From NCBI GenBank assembly GCA_946482615.1, contig CAMLSF010000221.1, positions 1 to 5,198 of the forward strand: a stretch of 5,198 nucleotides of DNA, written 5' to 3'. The position numbers and the translations under genes are program-made. Under the pieces are notes generated by a model. The model had not been told where the DNA came from, made no database searches, and saw only the letters and a list, made by a program, of their open reading frames with translations. This stretch comes from an uncultured Chromatiaceae bacterium. Lineage in GTDB: Bacteria > Pseudomonadota > Gammaproteobacteria > Enterobacterales > Alteromonadaceae. Positions within the stretch are counted from its first letter, which is position 1, and each line of letters opens with the position of its first letter. Of the stretch, positions 1-5,198 are shown in pieces.

Positions 1-29
1 AAAGCCAGTTGAGGTTCAGTGTTCGCCAT
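1..29 (-). CDS. Start of a third MoxR-cluster gene, possibly DUF4381 protein (partial)
   Basis: Only the first nine codons and two further bases are visible, reading MANTEPQLA before the window ends. The ATG (complement of 27-29) overlaps the end of the DUF58 gene by 14 bases in a different frame. An AGGAG Shine-Dalgarno sequence sits 8 bases upstream, so a real start is well supported despite the short stretch. In many gammaproteobacteria the gene after moxR and the DUF58 gene encodes a small DUF4381 membrane protein, followed by von Willebrand factor A (VWA) proteins of the BatA/BatB type. A short N-terminus with a 'PQLAL'-like segment fits my memory of that family. The identity is inferred from gene order, because the visible residues cannot establish it. 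Confidence 0.55.
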
Positions 30-957
30 CAGGCCAACTCCTGTTTAATTGTTCAATCAAAGGCAAAGCAGCACTGATTTCTAAATAACGGCAATTGAGT
101 TTTTTTAAGTTCAGTTGCAGGGCTTGGTGCCATTGGCTTTGCTGTTGTCTGTAACTGTCTTTTAAGGCGGATGAACCCAAATCCAGTGTTTTCAGCTGTT
201 GTCCGTCAGTCACAGTCGCCAGCCCTGATGCTGATAAAGGCAGTTGCCGATCCAGCGGATCAGTAATATGAATACAACGAATTTCATTATGCTGGCGCAT
301 ACTTTGTAAGTGGCGCAAGCCTTGTGCGTCAAGAGCGCTGAAATCTGAGATCACAAAAATAAGGGCACCGGGGCGGGCTAAACGTCGCATCAAGCCTAAG
401 GCGTGGTTGATATTGGACTCTGCAACCATGCCCTGGTTTTGCTGGACTTTAATCAGTGCATTTAAGTAACGTAACACCGCCTGGCTGCGTGCTGCGGGTT
501 TGAGTTCCAGCAATTGCTGTTCACTAAAGACCAGACCACCCAATTTATCGCCTGTTTCGCGCACATGCCAGGCCAATAAGGCGGCTAAATGGGCAGCCTG
601 CACCGACTTAAATAGCAATTTTGTGCCAAAGCGCATCGACTCAGATAAGTCCGTCAGGATAAACACCGGACGTTCCTTTTCTTCGCGGAATAATTTGGTG
701 TGCACTTTGCCGGTACGGGCTGTCACCCGCCAGTCGATGGTACGGACGTCATCACCGGGTTGGTAATGCCGTACTTCATCAAACTCCATGCCCCGGCCTT
801 TAGTGCGTGCCAGATAACTGCCTGCCAGCTTACTTTGGATCGCCATTTTAGGCGCTAAATCCAATAAAGCATGATGGCGCTGATAGGCCAAAAGTTGCGG
901 TAAATCCAGATGGATACCGTCTGTGGCCAGTTGTGTGAGCTGAAGTTGAGTATTCAT
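16..957 (-). CDS. DUF58 domain protein (VWA-like fold), partner of MoxR ATPase
   Basis: This is a 313-residue soluble protein of the DUF58 family; I see no signal peptide or membrane segment. The DUF58 signature runs from about residue 53 to 90, with GRGMEFDEVRHY, PGDDVR, IDW and TAR in the expected order. It is followed by a metal-site-like DxSxS motif (D103, S105, S107) and a second strand ending ISDFS (about 203-207), both typical of a von Willebrand factor A fold. DUF58 proteins are nearly always encoded beside MoxR ATPases and are thought to be adaptors or substrates in a chaperone-like system; the exact role is unknown. The ATG at 957 is chosen, 10 bases after the moxR stop. In-frame TTG (975) and GTG (966) starts would lengthen it by 6 or 3 residues and make it overlap moxR. 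None of the three has a clear Shine-Dalgarno sequence, so translation probably depends on coupling to moxR. Confidence 0.93.
   Translation of the reverse strand: MNTQLQLTQLATDGIHLDLPQLLAYQRHHALLDLAPKMAIQSKLAGSYLARTKGRGMEFDEVRHYQPGDDVRTIDWRVTARTGKVHTKLFREEKERPVFILTDLSESMRFGTKLLFKSVQAAHLAALLAWHVRETGDKLGGLVFSEQQLLELKPAARSQAVLRYLNALIKVQQNQGMVAESNINHALGLMRRLARPGALIFVISDFSALDAQGLRHLQSMRQHNEIRCIHITDPLDRQLPLSASGLATVTDGQQLKTLDLGSSALKDSYRQQQSQWHQALQLNLKKLNCRYLEISAALPLIEQLNRSWPDGEH
38..42 (-). promoter_or_regulatory. Ribosome binding site for the partial third gene
   Basis: The minus strand reads AGGAG here, 8 bases before the ATG at 29-27. It lies inside the last codons of the DUF58 gene. It is the best Shine-Dalgarno match among the three leftward genes and is the main reason for calling a separate gene start at position 29. 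Confidence 0.7.
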
Positions 958-967
958 CGACGGCACA

Positions 968-1921
968 TCAGGCAACAGGAACCAGTTTTAAAATCTCTCT
1001 GAGCACATCATCAGTGCTTAAACCCTGAGCTTCGGCATCGTAAGTTAAAATCAGACGATGGCGTAACACATTAAAAAACACCGCCTGAATATCATCCGGC
1101 GTGACAAAATCCCGGCCCTCTAACCAGGCTTTGGCGCGGGCACAACGTTCCAATGCAATACTGGCGCGTGGACTGGCACCATAAGCTATCCATTTGGCCA
1201 GTTGCTCGCTGTAGGCTTTGGCATTGCGGGTCGCCATCACCAGTTGCACTATGTAGTTCTCCAGACTCTCCGCCATATGCAGCTTTAAAATATCCTGACG
1301 GGCGGCAAAAATATCAGCCTGACTGATAGGACTTAATTTGGCTTTGTCATGAGCCAGGGCTTCGCCCCGGGTTAAACGCAAAATAGCCAGTTCAGTGGCT
1401 GCATCCGGATAATCCACTTTCAGGTGCAATAAAAATCTGTCCAACTGAGCTTCAGGCAAAGGGTAAGTGCCTTCCTGCTCCAGCGGGTTTTGGGTTGCCA
1501 TAACCAAAAACAACTCGGGCAGGGCATAGGTTTTACGACCAACGGTAATTTGTTTTTCCGCCATTGCCTCTAACAAAGCCGACTGCACTTTAGCCGGAGC
1601 GCGGTTAATTTCGTCGGCCAGAATAATATGGTGAAACAAAGGGCCAGCCTGAAATTCGAATTGGCCTGTTTCAGGACGATAGATATCTGTGCCTGTTAAA
1701 TCGGCGGGTAATAAATCGGGGGTAAATTGAATCCGATGAAAACGACCTTCGACACCATGAGCTAAGGCGTTGACTGCTCTGGTTTTCGCAAGGCCTGGCG
1801 GACCTTCCACCAACAAATGGCCGTTGGCCAACAAAGCCAACAAGATACCTTCTGTCAGCGCATGCTGACCCAAGACCTGACTGTCCAGATAGTCTTTTAA
1901 AGCGGAAAATGCCTTTACCAT
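968..1921 (-). CDS. MoxR family AAA+ ATPase
   Basis: This is a 317-residue cytoplasmic AAA+ ATPase of the MoxR family, at the usual family length. In order it shows Walker A GPPGLAKT (residues 40-47), Walker B IILADE (99-104) followed by the family-typical INRAPAKVQSALLEAM region, sensor 1 in ATQNP (N145), an LDRF arginine-finger segment (R162), and a sensor 2 region GASPRAS (248-254). MoxR proteins are believed to act as ATP-driven chaperones that mature or remodel partner complexes, often with the VWA-fold proteins encoded next to them. Here the DUF58 gene follows after 10 bases, consistent with one operon. The ATG at 1921 is preferred because a weak GTGGG lies just upstream; a GTG at 1930 would add three residues and has no ribosome site. 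The specific client is unknown, and the general name 'moxR' is a family label only. Confidence 0.96.
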   Translation of the reverse strand: MVKAFSALKDYLDSQVLGQHALTEGILLALLANGHLLVEGPPGLAKTRAVNALAHGVEGRFHRIQFTPDLLPADLTGTDIYRPETGQFEFQAGPLFHHIILADEINRAPAKVQSALLEAMAEKQITVGRKTYALPELFLVMATQNPLEQEGTYPLPEAQLDRFLLHLKVDYPDAATELAILRLTRGEALAHDKAKLSPISQADIFAARQDILKLHMAESLENYIVQLVMATRNAKAYSEQLAKWIAYGASPRASIALERCARAKAWLEGRDFVTPDDIQAVFFNVLRHRLILTYDAEAQGLSTDDVLREILKLVPVA

Positions 1922-1974
1922 AATACCCACTACTGTTTTTTAGTTATCGTCGTCAGTTAAACCCTTTGTACCTG

Positions 1975-1986
1975 AAGCTGCAGCTT
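1975..1986. repeat. 12-bp perfect palindrome upstream of moxR
   Basis: AAGCTGCAGCTT is a perfect palindrome with no spacer, about 54 bases before the moxR start codon. Its position would suit a regulator site for the leftward genes, but I recognise no known motif. A palindrome of this length can occur by chance in a region of this size, so its function is uncertain. Confidence 0.3.
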
Positions 1987-2109
1987 GGTTGACTGCACGC
2001 TCTCTGCAACTCCAATTACATTGGTTATATTGTTGTTTATTTTCCAAGCAGTTAGCTCTAAAAAAAGCTAGGCTAAGACCACTGGCTTTTATATAAGGTT
2101 CAACGCCTT

Positions 2110-2127
2110 TTAAAACAAGTGTTTTAA
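2110..2127. promoter_or_regulatory. PsrA-like operator (7-4-7 inverted repeat)
   Basis: TTAAAAC-AAGT-GTTTTAA is a perfect inverted repeat with seven-base arms and a four-base spacer. Its AAAC-N4-GTTT core agrees with the recognition pattern reported for PsrA, a TetR-family fatty-acid-responsive regulator that controls beta-oxidation genes in Pseudomonas and, as I recall, in Shewanella and other Alteromonadales. The outer bases of the core are A/T rather than the G/C of the Pseudomonas consensus. It overlaps the presumed -35 element of fadI, where a bound repressor would block RNA polymerase. The symmetry is seen directly; the regulator is inferred. Confidence 0.55.
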
Positions 2128-2150
2128 TTTGCTGAATCTCTGGTTACAAT
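2122..2150 (+). promoter_or_regulatory. Presumed sigma-70 promoter of fadIJ
   Basis: A TACAAT hexamer at 2145-2150 matches the -10 consensus at five of six bases. With a 17-base spacer, the -35 position is TTTTAA (2122-2127), a poor match that falls within the right arm of the PsrA-like repeat. Transcription would start near 2157, leaving a leader of about 46 bases before the fadI ATG. The -10 call is reasonable and the -35 call is weak. Confidence 0.45.
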
Positions 2151-2161
2151 CAAAAGCACCT

Positions 2162-2176
2162 ACAGGTCAGACCTGT
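2162..2176. promoter_or_regulatory. FadR-like operator (15-bp palindrome)
   Basis: ACAGGTC-A-GACCTGT is a perfect palindrome with seven-base arms around a single central base. The GGTCnGACC core is identical to the centre of the known FadR site of E. coli, and by my alignment about 13 of 17 positions agree with that consensus. FadR is a GntR-family regulator that represses fatty acid degradation genes and is released by long-chain acyl-CoA. The site lies just downstream of the presumed transcription start, where FadR would act as a repressor of fadI and fadJ. Confidence 0.75.
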
Positions 2177-2190
2177 CACGAGTCACATTA

Positions 2191-2195
2191 AGAGG
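2191..2195 (+). promoter_or_regulatory. Ribosome binding site of fadI
   Basis: AGAGG lies seven bases before the ATG at 2203. It settles the start: the in-frame TTG at 2197 would be only one base from this site, too close to be used. Confidence 0.8.
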
Positions 2196-2202
2196 ATTGT
2201 TC

Positions 2203-3513
2203 ATGGCCGCGCCACTACAACTTACCACACGTCAGGGAGACCGTATCGCCATAGTGCGTGGTCTGCGTACTCCATTTGCAAAACAAGCGACCGAATTCCA
2301 TGGCATTTCAGCGCTGGAACTGGGCAAGCTGGTGGTCAATGAACTGTTGATCCGTAGCGAATTGTCGCCCAAGTTAATAGATCAACTGGTTTTTGGTCAA
2401 GTTGTACAAATGCCGGAAGCGCCAAACATCGCCCGTGAAATTGTGCTGGGCACTGGTATGAATGTGCATACAGATGCCTTTAGCGTCACACGGGCTTGTG
2501 CCACCAGTTTTCAGTCAGTGGTCAGCGTCGCCGAAAGTATGATGGCCGGTGTGACTGAAATTGCTATTGCAGGTGGAGCAGACTCCAGTTCGGTATTGCC
2601 TATTGGTGTCAGTAAAAAATTAGGCCGGGCTTTGGTTGATTTAAACAAAGCCAAAACTTTTGGTCAGAAACTGGCGATTTTCCGCCGTTTAGGTTTAAAA
2701 GATTTATTGCCGGTGCCTCCAGCTGTGGCTGAATACACCACGGGTTTGTCTATGGGAGATACAGCTGAACAAATGGCTAAAACCCATGGTATCAGCCGTG
2801 CTGATCAGGACGCCTTAGCGCACCGTTCACACAGCTTAGCGGCACAGGCCTGGAAAGATGGTTTGTTAAAAGACGAAGTGATGACTGCTCATATCGAGCC
2901 GTACAAAACCTTCCTTGAAATCGACAACAATATCCGGATGGATTCCAAGCTCGAATCCTACAGCAAGTTAAAACCTGTATTCGACCGTCAGTTTGGTTCT
3001 GTCACAGCAGCCACCAGCACCCCTTTAACGGATGGCGCTTCTGCCGTATTGATGATGACCGAAAGCCGCGCTAAGGCCATGGGGTATGAAGTATTGGGTT
3101 ATATCCGAAGCTATGCGTTCGCCGCTATAGATGTCTGGGAAGATATGCTGATGGGCCCTTCTTATGCGACGCCGATTGCGCTGGACCGTGCCGGTTTGAA
3201 GTTATCTGATTTAACACTGATTGAAATGCACGAAGCTTTTGCCGCTCAGGCGCTGGCCAATATGAAAATGTTTGGCAGCAAAACTTTTGCTGAACAAAAA
3301 CTGGGCCGCTCAGAGGCCATAGGTGAGATTGATATGGCGAAATTTAACGTCATAGGTGGCTCTTTAGCTTACGGCCATCCTTTTGCTGCCACTGGTACCC
3401 GTTTGATTACCCAGACCCTCAATGAATTAAAACGCCGTGGTGGTGGTATTGGTTTAACCACAGCTTGTGCTGCCGGTGGTTTAGGCGCTGCGATGATCCT
3501 GGAGACTGAATAA
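2203..3513 (+). CDS. fadI: 3-ketoacyl-CoA thiolase FadI (acetyl-CoA C-acyltransferase)
   Basis: FadI is the thiolase that cleaves 3-ketoacyl-CoA with coenzyme A to give acetyl-CoA and an acyl-CoA two carbons shorter, the last step of each beta-oxidation cycle. It is the beta subunit of the FadIJ complex in the cytoplasm. The 436 residues equal the length of E. coli FadI, and long stretches are near identical as I recall that protein, for example around [28 protein letters not shown] and [15 protein letters not shown]. The nucleophilic cysteine is C99 (RACATSF), and the two acid/base residues are H392 ([10 protein letters not shown]) and C422 (TACAAGGLG), at the expected numbering. The start at 2203 has a ribosome site at the right distance. 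The stop overlaps the fadJ start by one base, and PsrA-like and FadR-like sites upstream imply induction by fatty acids. FadI rather than FadA is favoured by sequence, length and gene order (thiolase before the alpha subunit). Confidence 0.98.
   Translation: MAAPLQLTTRQGDRIAIVRGLRTPFAKQATEFHGISALELGKLVVNELLIRSELSPKLIDQLVFGQVVQMPEAPNIAREIVLGTGMNVHTDAFSVTRACATSFQSVVSVAESMMAGVTEIAIAGGADSSSVLPIGVSKKLGRALVDLNKAKTFGQKLAIFRRLGLKDLLPVPPAVAEYTTGLSMGDTAEQMAKTHGISRADQDALAHRSHSLAAQAWKDGLLKDEVMTAHIEPYKTFLEIDNNIRMDSKLESYSKLKPVFDRQFGSVTAATSTPLTDGASAVLMMTESRAKAMGYEVLGYIRSYAFAAIDVWEDMLMGPSYATPIALDRAGLKLSDLTLIEMHEAFAAQALANMKMFGSKTFAEQKLGRSEAIGEIDMAKFNVIGGSLAYGHPFAATGTRLITQTLNELKRRGGGIGLTTACAAGGLGAAMILETE
3501..3504 (+). 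promoter_or_regulatory. Ribosome binding site of fadJ inside the fadI end
   Basis: GGAG occurs within the last codons of fadI, eight bases before the fadJ ATG at 3513. With the TAATG stop/start overlap it supports coupled translation, which would keep the two subunits in proportion. Confidence 0.75.
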
Positions 3514-5198
3514 TGACTCAGCCTACTTTTACCTTAACAGTCCGGCCTGATCAGATTGGTGTGATCAGTATGGATGTAGCGGGCGAGAGCATGAATGTGC
3601 TCAAAGCCGCTTTTGCTGACGAGATTAAATCTTTGCTCAGCGACATTAAAAACAATAAAGACATTAAAGGTCTGGTAATTATCAGCGGCAAACCGGATTC
3701 TTTTATCGCCGGTGCTGATATTTCGATGCTGGATGGCTGCACTACAGCCCAACAAGCCGAAGACATTGGCCGTATGGGCCAACTGGTGTTTAACCAGCTT
3801 GAAGCTTTGTCTATTCCGTTGGTGGCCGCTATTCATGGCCCTTGTTTAGGTGGTGGTTTAGAGCTGGCGTTAGCCTGTCATGCCCGGGTTGCGACTACAG
3901 ACAATAAAACTGTATTGGGTTTACCTGAAGTGCAGCTGGGTTTATTGCCAGGCAGCGGTGGGACTCAACGTTTACCCCGTCTGGTGGGTATCCAAAAAGC
4001 TTTGGATATGATTTTAACCGGCAAGCAGTTGCGTGCTGCCCAGGCGAAAAAAATCGGTTTAGTGGATGCAGTAGTGCCTAAAAGCATTCTGCTGGAAGCC
4101 GCAGTGCAATTGGCGCTGAAAGGTAAACCGGCGGCACGGGACGTCAAACTGAACTTTGTGGGTAAAGTGCTGGAAAAAACACCTTTTGGGCGTGCCATCG
4201 TGTTTAGCCAGGCCGAAAAACAAACCTTAGCCAAAACGCATGGTAATTATCCGGCACCACTGAAAATACTTCAGGCCATTAAAGCTGGTGTGGACGGCGG
4301 TTTTAATAAAGGTCTGGATGTGGAAGCCAAAGCTTTTGGCGAGCTTTGCATGACCAGCGAGTCCAAAGCCTTACGTTCGTTATTTTTTGCCACCACTCAG
4401 ATGAAAAAAGAGACAGGGGCAGGGGATGTTCAGCCGCGTAAAGTGCACAAAGCCGCTATTTTAGGTGGTGGTTTGATGGGCGGTGGTATCGCCAACGTGA
4501 CTGCCACTAAAGCTGGTGTGCCGGTTCGGATCAAAGACATCAACCAGCAGGGTATTTCCAATGCAATGAAATACAGCTACAGCCTGCTGGAGAAAAAACT
4601 GCGTAAACGTTTTGTCAGCAAAACCGAAGTGCAAAAACAAATGTCCTTGCTGACAGGTACGACTGACTACAGCGGTTTCCACGATGTGGATTTAGTGGTT
4701 GAAGCTGTATTTGAAGATTTAAACTTAAAACAGCAGATGGTGGCTGATATCGAAGCTCATTGCTCCGAACATACTATCTTTGCCAGCAATACCAGTTCAT
4801 TGCCTATAGGGCAAATTGCCGCCAAAGCAGCGCGCCCGGAAAATGTCATTGGCCTGCATTACTTCTCACCTGTGGACAAAATGCCACTGGTGGAGGTGAT
4901 AGCTCATGAAAAAACCTCGGCTGAAACTATTGCTACTACTGTGGCTTTTGCCCGCAAGCAAGGCAAAACCCCTATAGTGGTGAAAGATGGCGCAGGTTTT
5001 TACGTCAACCGTATTCTGGCGCTTTATATGAATGAAGCCGCCAATATTTTGCTCGAAGGTGAACCTGTCGAAGCGCTGGATAAAGCTCTGGTGAAGTTTG
5101 GTTTCCCTGTAGGTCCTATCACTTTACTGGATGAAGTGGGTATAGATGTAGGCGCTAAAATATCGCCCATACTGCTCAATGAATTGGGTGAGCGTTTT
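3513..5198 (+). CDS. fadJ: Fatty acid oxidation complex alpha subunit FadJ (3' end outside window)
   Basis: FadJ is the bifunctional subunit that hydrates trans-2-enoyl-CoA and then oxidises the 3-hydroxyacyl-CoA with NAD+, passing the ketoacyl-CoA to FadI. The frame stays open for 562 codons to the right edge with no frameshift; E. coli FadJ has about 714 residues, so roughly the last 150 are missing. The N-terminal crotonase domain (about 1-190) has the oxyanion-hole segments IAGAD (65-69) and HGPCLGGG (108-115) and the two catalytic glutamates E117 and E139. After a linker region, the dehydrogenase NAD-binding domain starts near 312 with GGGLMGGG (G318, G320, G323) and D342 after the second strand. 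The catalytic pair is H449 (GLHYFSP) and E461 (PLVEV). The GFYVNR motif (495-500) opens the C-terminal dehydrogenase domain, cut by the edge. FadJ is favoured over FadB by its detailed similarity and its position after fadI. Confidence 0.97.
   Translation, partial: MTQPTFTLTVRPDQIGVISMDVAGESMNVLKAAFADEIKSLLSDIKNNKDIKGLVIISGKPDSFIAGADISMLDGCTTAQQAEDIGRMGQLVFNQLEALSIPLVAAIHGPCLGGGLELALACHARVATTDNKTVLGLPEVQLGLLPGSGGTQRLPRLVGIQKALDMILTGKQLRAAQAKKIGLVDAVVPKSILLEAAVQLALKGKPAARDVKLNFVGKVLEKTPFGRAIVFSQAEKQTLAKTHGNYPAPLKILQAIKAGVDGGFNKGLDVEAKAFGELCMTSESKALRSLFFATTQMKKETGAGDVQPRKVHKAAILGGGLMGGGIANVTATKAGVPVRIKDINQQGISNAMKYSYSLLEKKLRKRFVSKTEVQKQMSLLTGTTDYSGFHDVDLVVEAVFEDLNLKQQMVADIEAHCSEHTIFASNTSSLPIGQIAAKAARPENVIGLHYFSPVDKMPLVEVIAHEKTSAETIATTVAFARKQGKTPIVVKDGAGFYVNRILALYMNEAANILLEGEPVEALDKALVKFGFPVGPITLLDEVGIDVGAKISPILLNELGERF

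Larger units (their letters stand above)
1922..2202. promoter_or_regulatory. Divergent intergenic control region, moxR versus fadI
   Basis: This 281-base AT-rich stretch separates the start codons of the leftward moxR group and the rightward fadIJ operon, so it should hold promoters for both. The fadI side (2110-2202) has two strong inverted repeats, a plausible -10 element and a ribosome site, each listed separately. On the moxR side I tested several hexamer pairs and found none with acceptable spacing. I see no small open reading frame with a ribosome site, no tRNA and no terminator hairpin. Confidence 0.8.

Noticed and set aside
500..766. An 88-codon plus-strand reading frame opposite the DUF58 gene
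   Set aside because: It lies wholly antisense to a well-supported DUF58 coding region, its translation resembles no family I know, and no ribosome site is apparent. It is a shadow frame.
1989..2036. TTGACT at 1989-1994 as a plus-strand -35 element
   Set aside because: No acceptable -10 hexamer lies 16-18 bases downstream, and it would be far from fadI with no gene directly following.
2053..2070. TAGCT ... AGCTA around an A-run as a terminator or operator
   Set aside because: The arms are only five bases long and mostly the self-complementary AGCT. No convergent gene ends here, so neither a terminator nor a specific operator is supported.
2175..2186. Direct repeat GTCAC-GA-GTCAC next to the FadR-like site
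   Set aside because: Two five-base copies are too short to distinguish from chance and match no regulator motif I know.
3534..3836. Minus-strand frames of 100 and 71 codons opposite the start of fadJ
   Set aside because: They overlap the conserved crotonase domain of FadJ on the other strand, overlap each other in different frames, and give low-complexity translations with no known domain.
3965..4682. Minus-strand frames at 3965-4234 and 4461-4682 opposite fadJ
   Set aside because: Both are antisense to conserved FadJ regions (the crotonase/linker part and the NAD-binding motif), which fully explain the sequence.

Overview
The window reads as chromosomal DNA of a gammaproteobacterium. The FadI and FadJ proteins resemble the Escherichia coli forms closely, and the arrangement and composition suggest Alteromonadales or a relative such as Shewanella, Alishewanella or Rheinheimera. 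That placement is inference from remembered protein sequences; no search was run. There are no mobile elements, RNA genes, CRISPR arrays or long repeats.

Layout: two gene groups diverge from a 281-base intergenic region (1922-2202). Leftward on the minus strand are a MoxR-type AAA+ ATPase (968-1921), a DUF58/VWA-fold protein (16-957), and the first nine codons plus two bases of a third gene (1-29), probably a DUF4381-type membrane protein. These genes are tightly packed or overlapping. This is the start of a MoxR/Bat-type cluster, thought to act as a chaperone or envelope-stress system. Rightward on the plus strand are fadI (2203-3513) and fadJ (3513 to the right edge, incomplete), overlapping by one base.

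Function: FadJ supplies enoyl-CoA hydratase and 3-hydroxyacyl-CoA dehydrogenase activities and FadI supplies the thiolase. Together they form the alternative trifunctional beta-oxidation complex, which in E. coli works mainly under anaerobic conditions. All catalytic residues that fall inside the window are present.

Regulation: the most informative non-coding signal is upstream of fadI. A perfect 7-4-7 inverted repeat with a PsrA-like AAAC-N4-GTTT core covers the presumed -35 region. A perfect 15-bp palindrome with a FadR-like GGTCAGACC core lies just after the presumed transcription start. This suggests repression by two acyl-CoA- or fatty-acid-responsive regulators.

I find no undescribed system here. 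The region is ordinary core metabolism beside a poorly characterised but widespread MoxR cluster.
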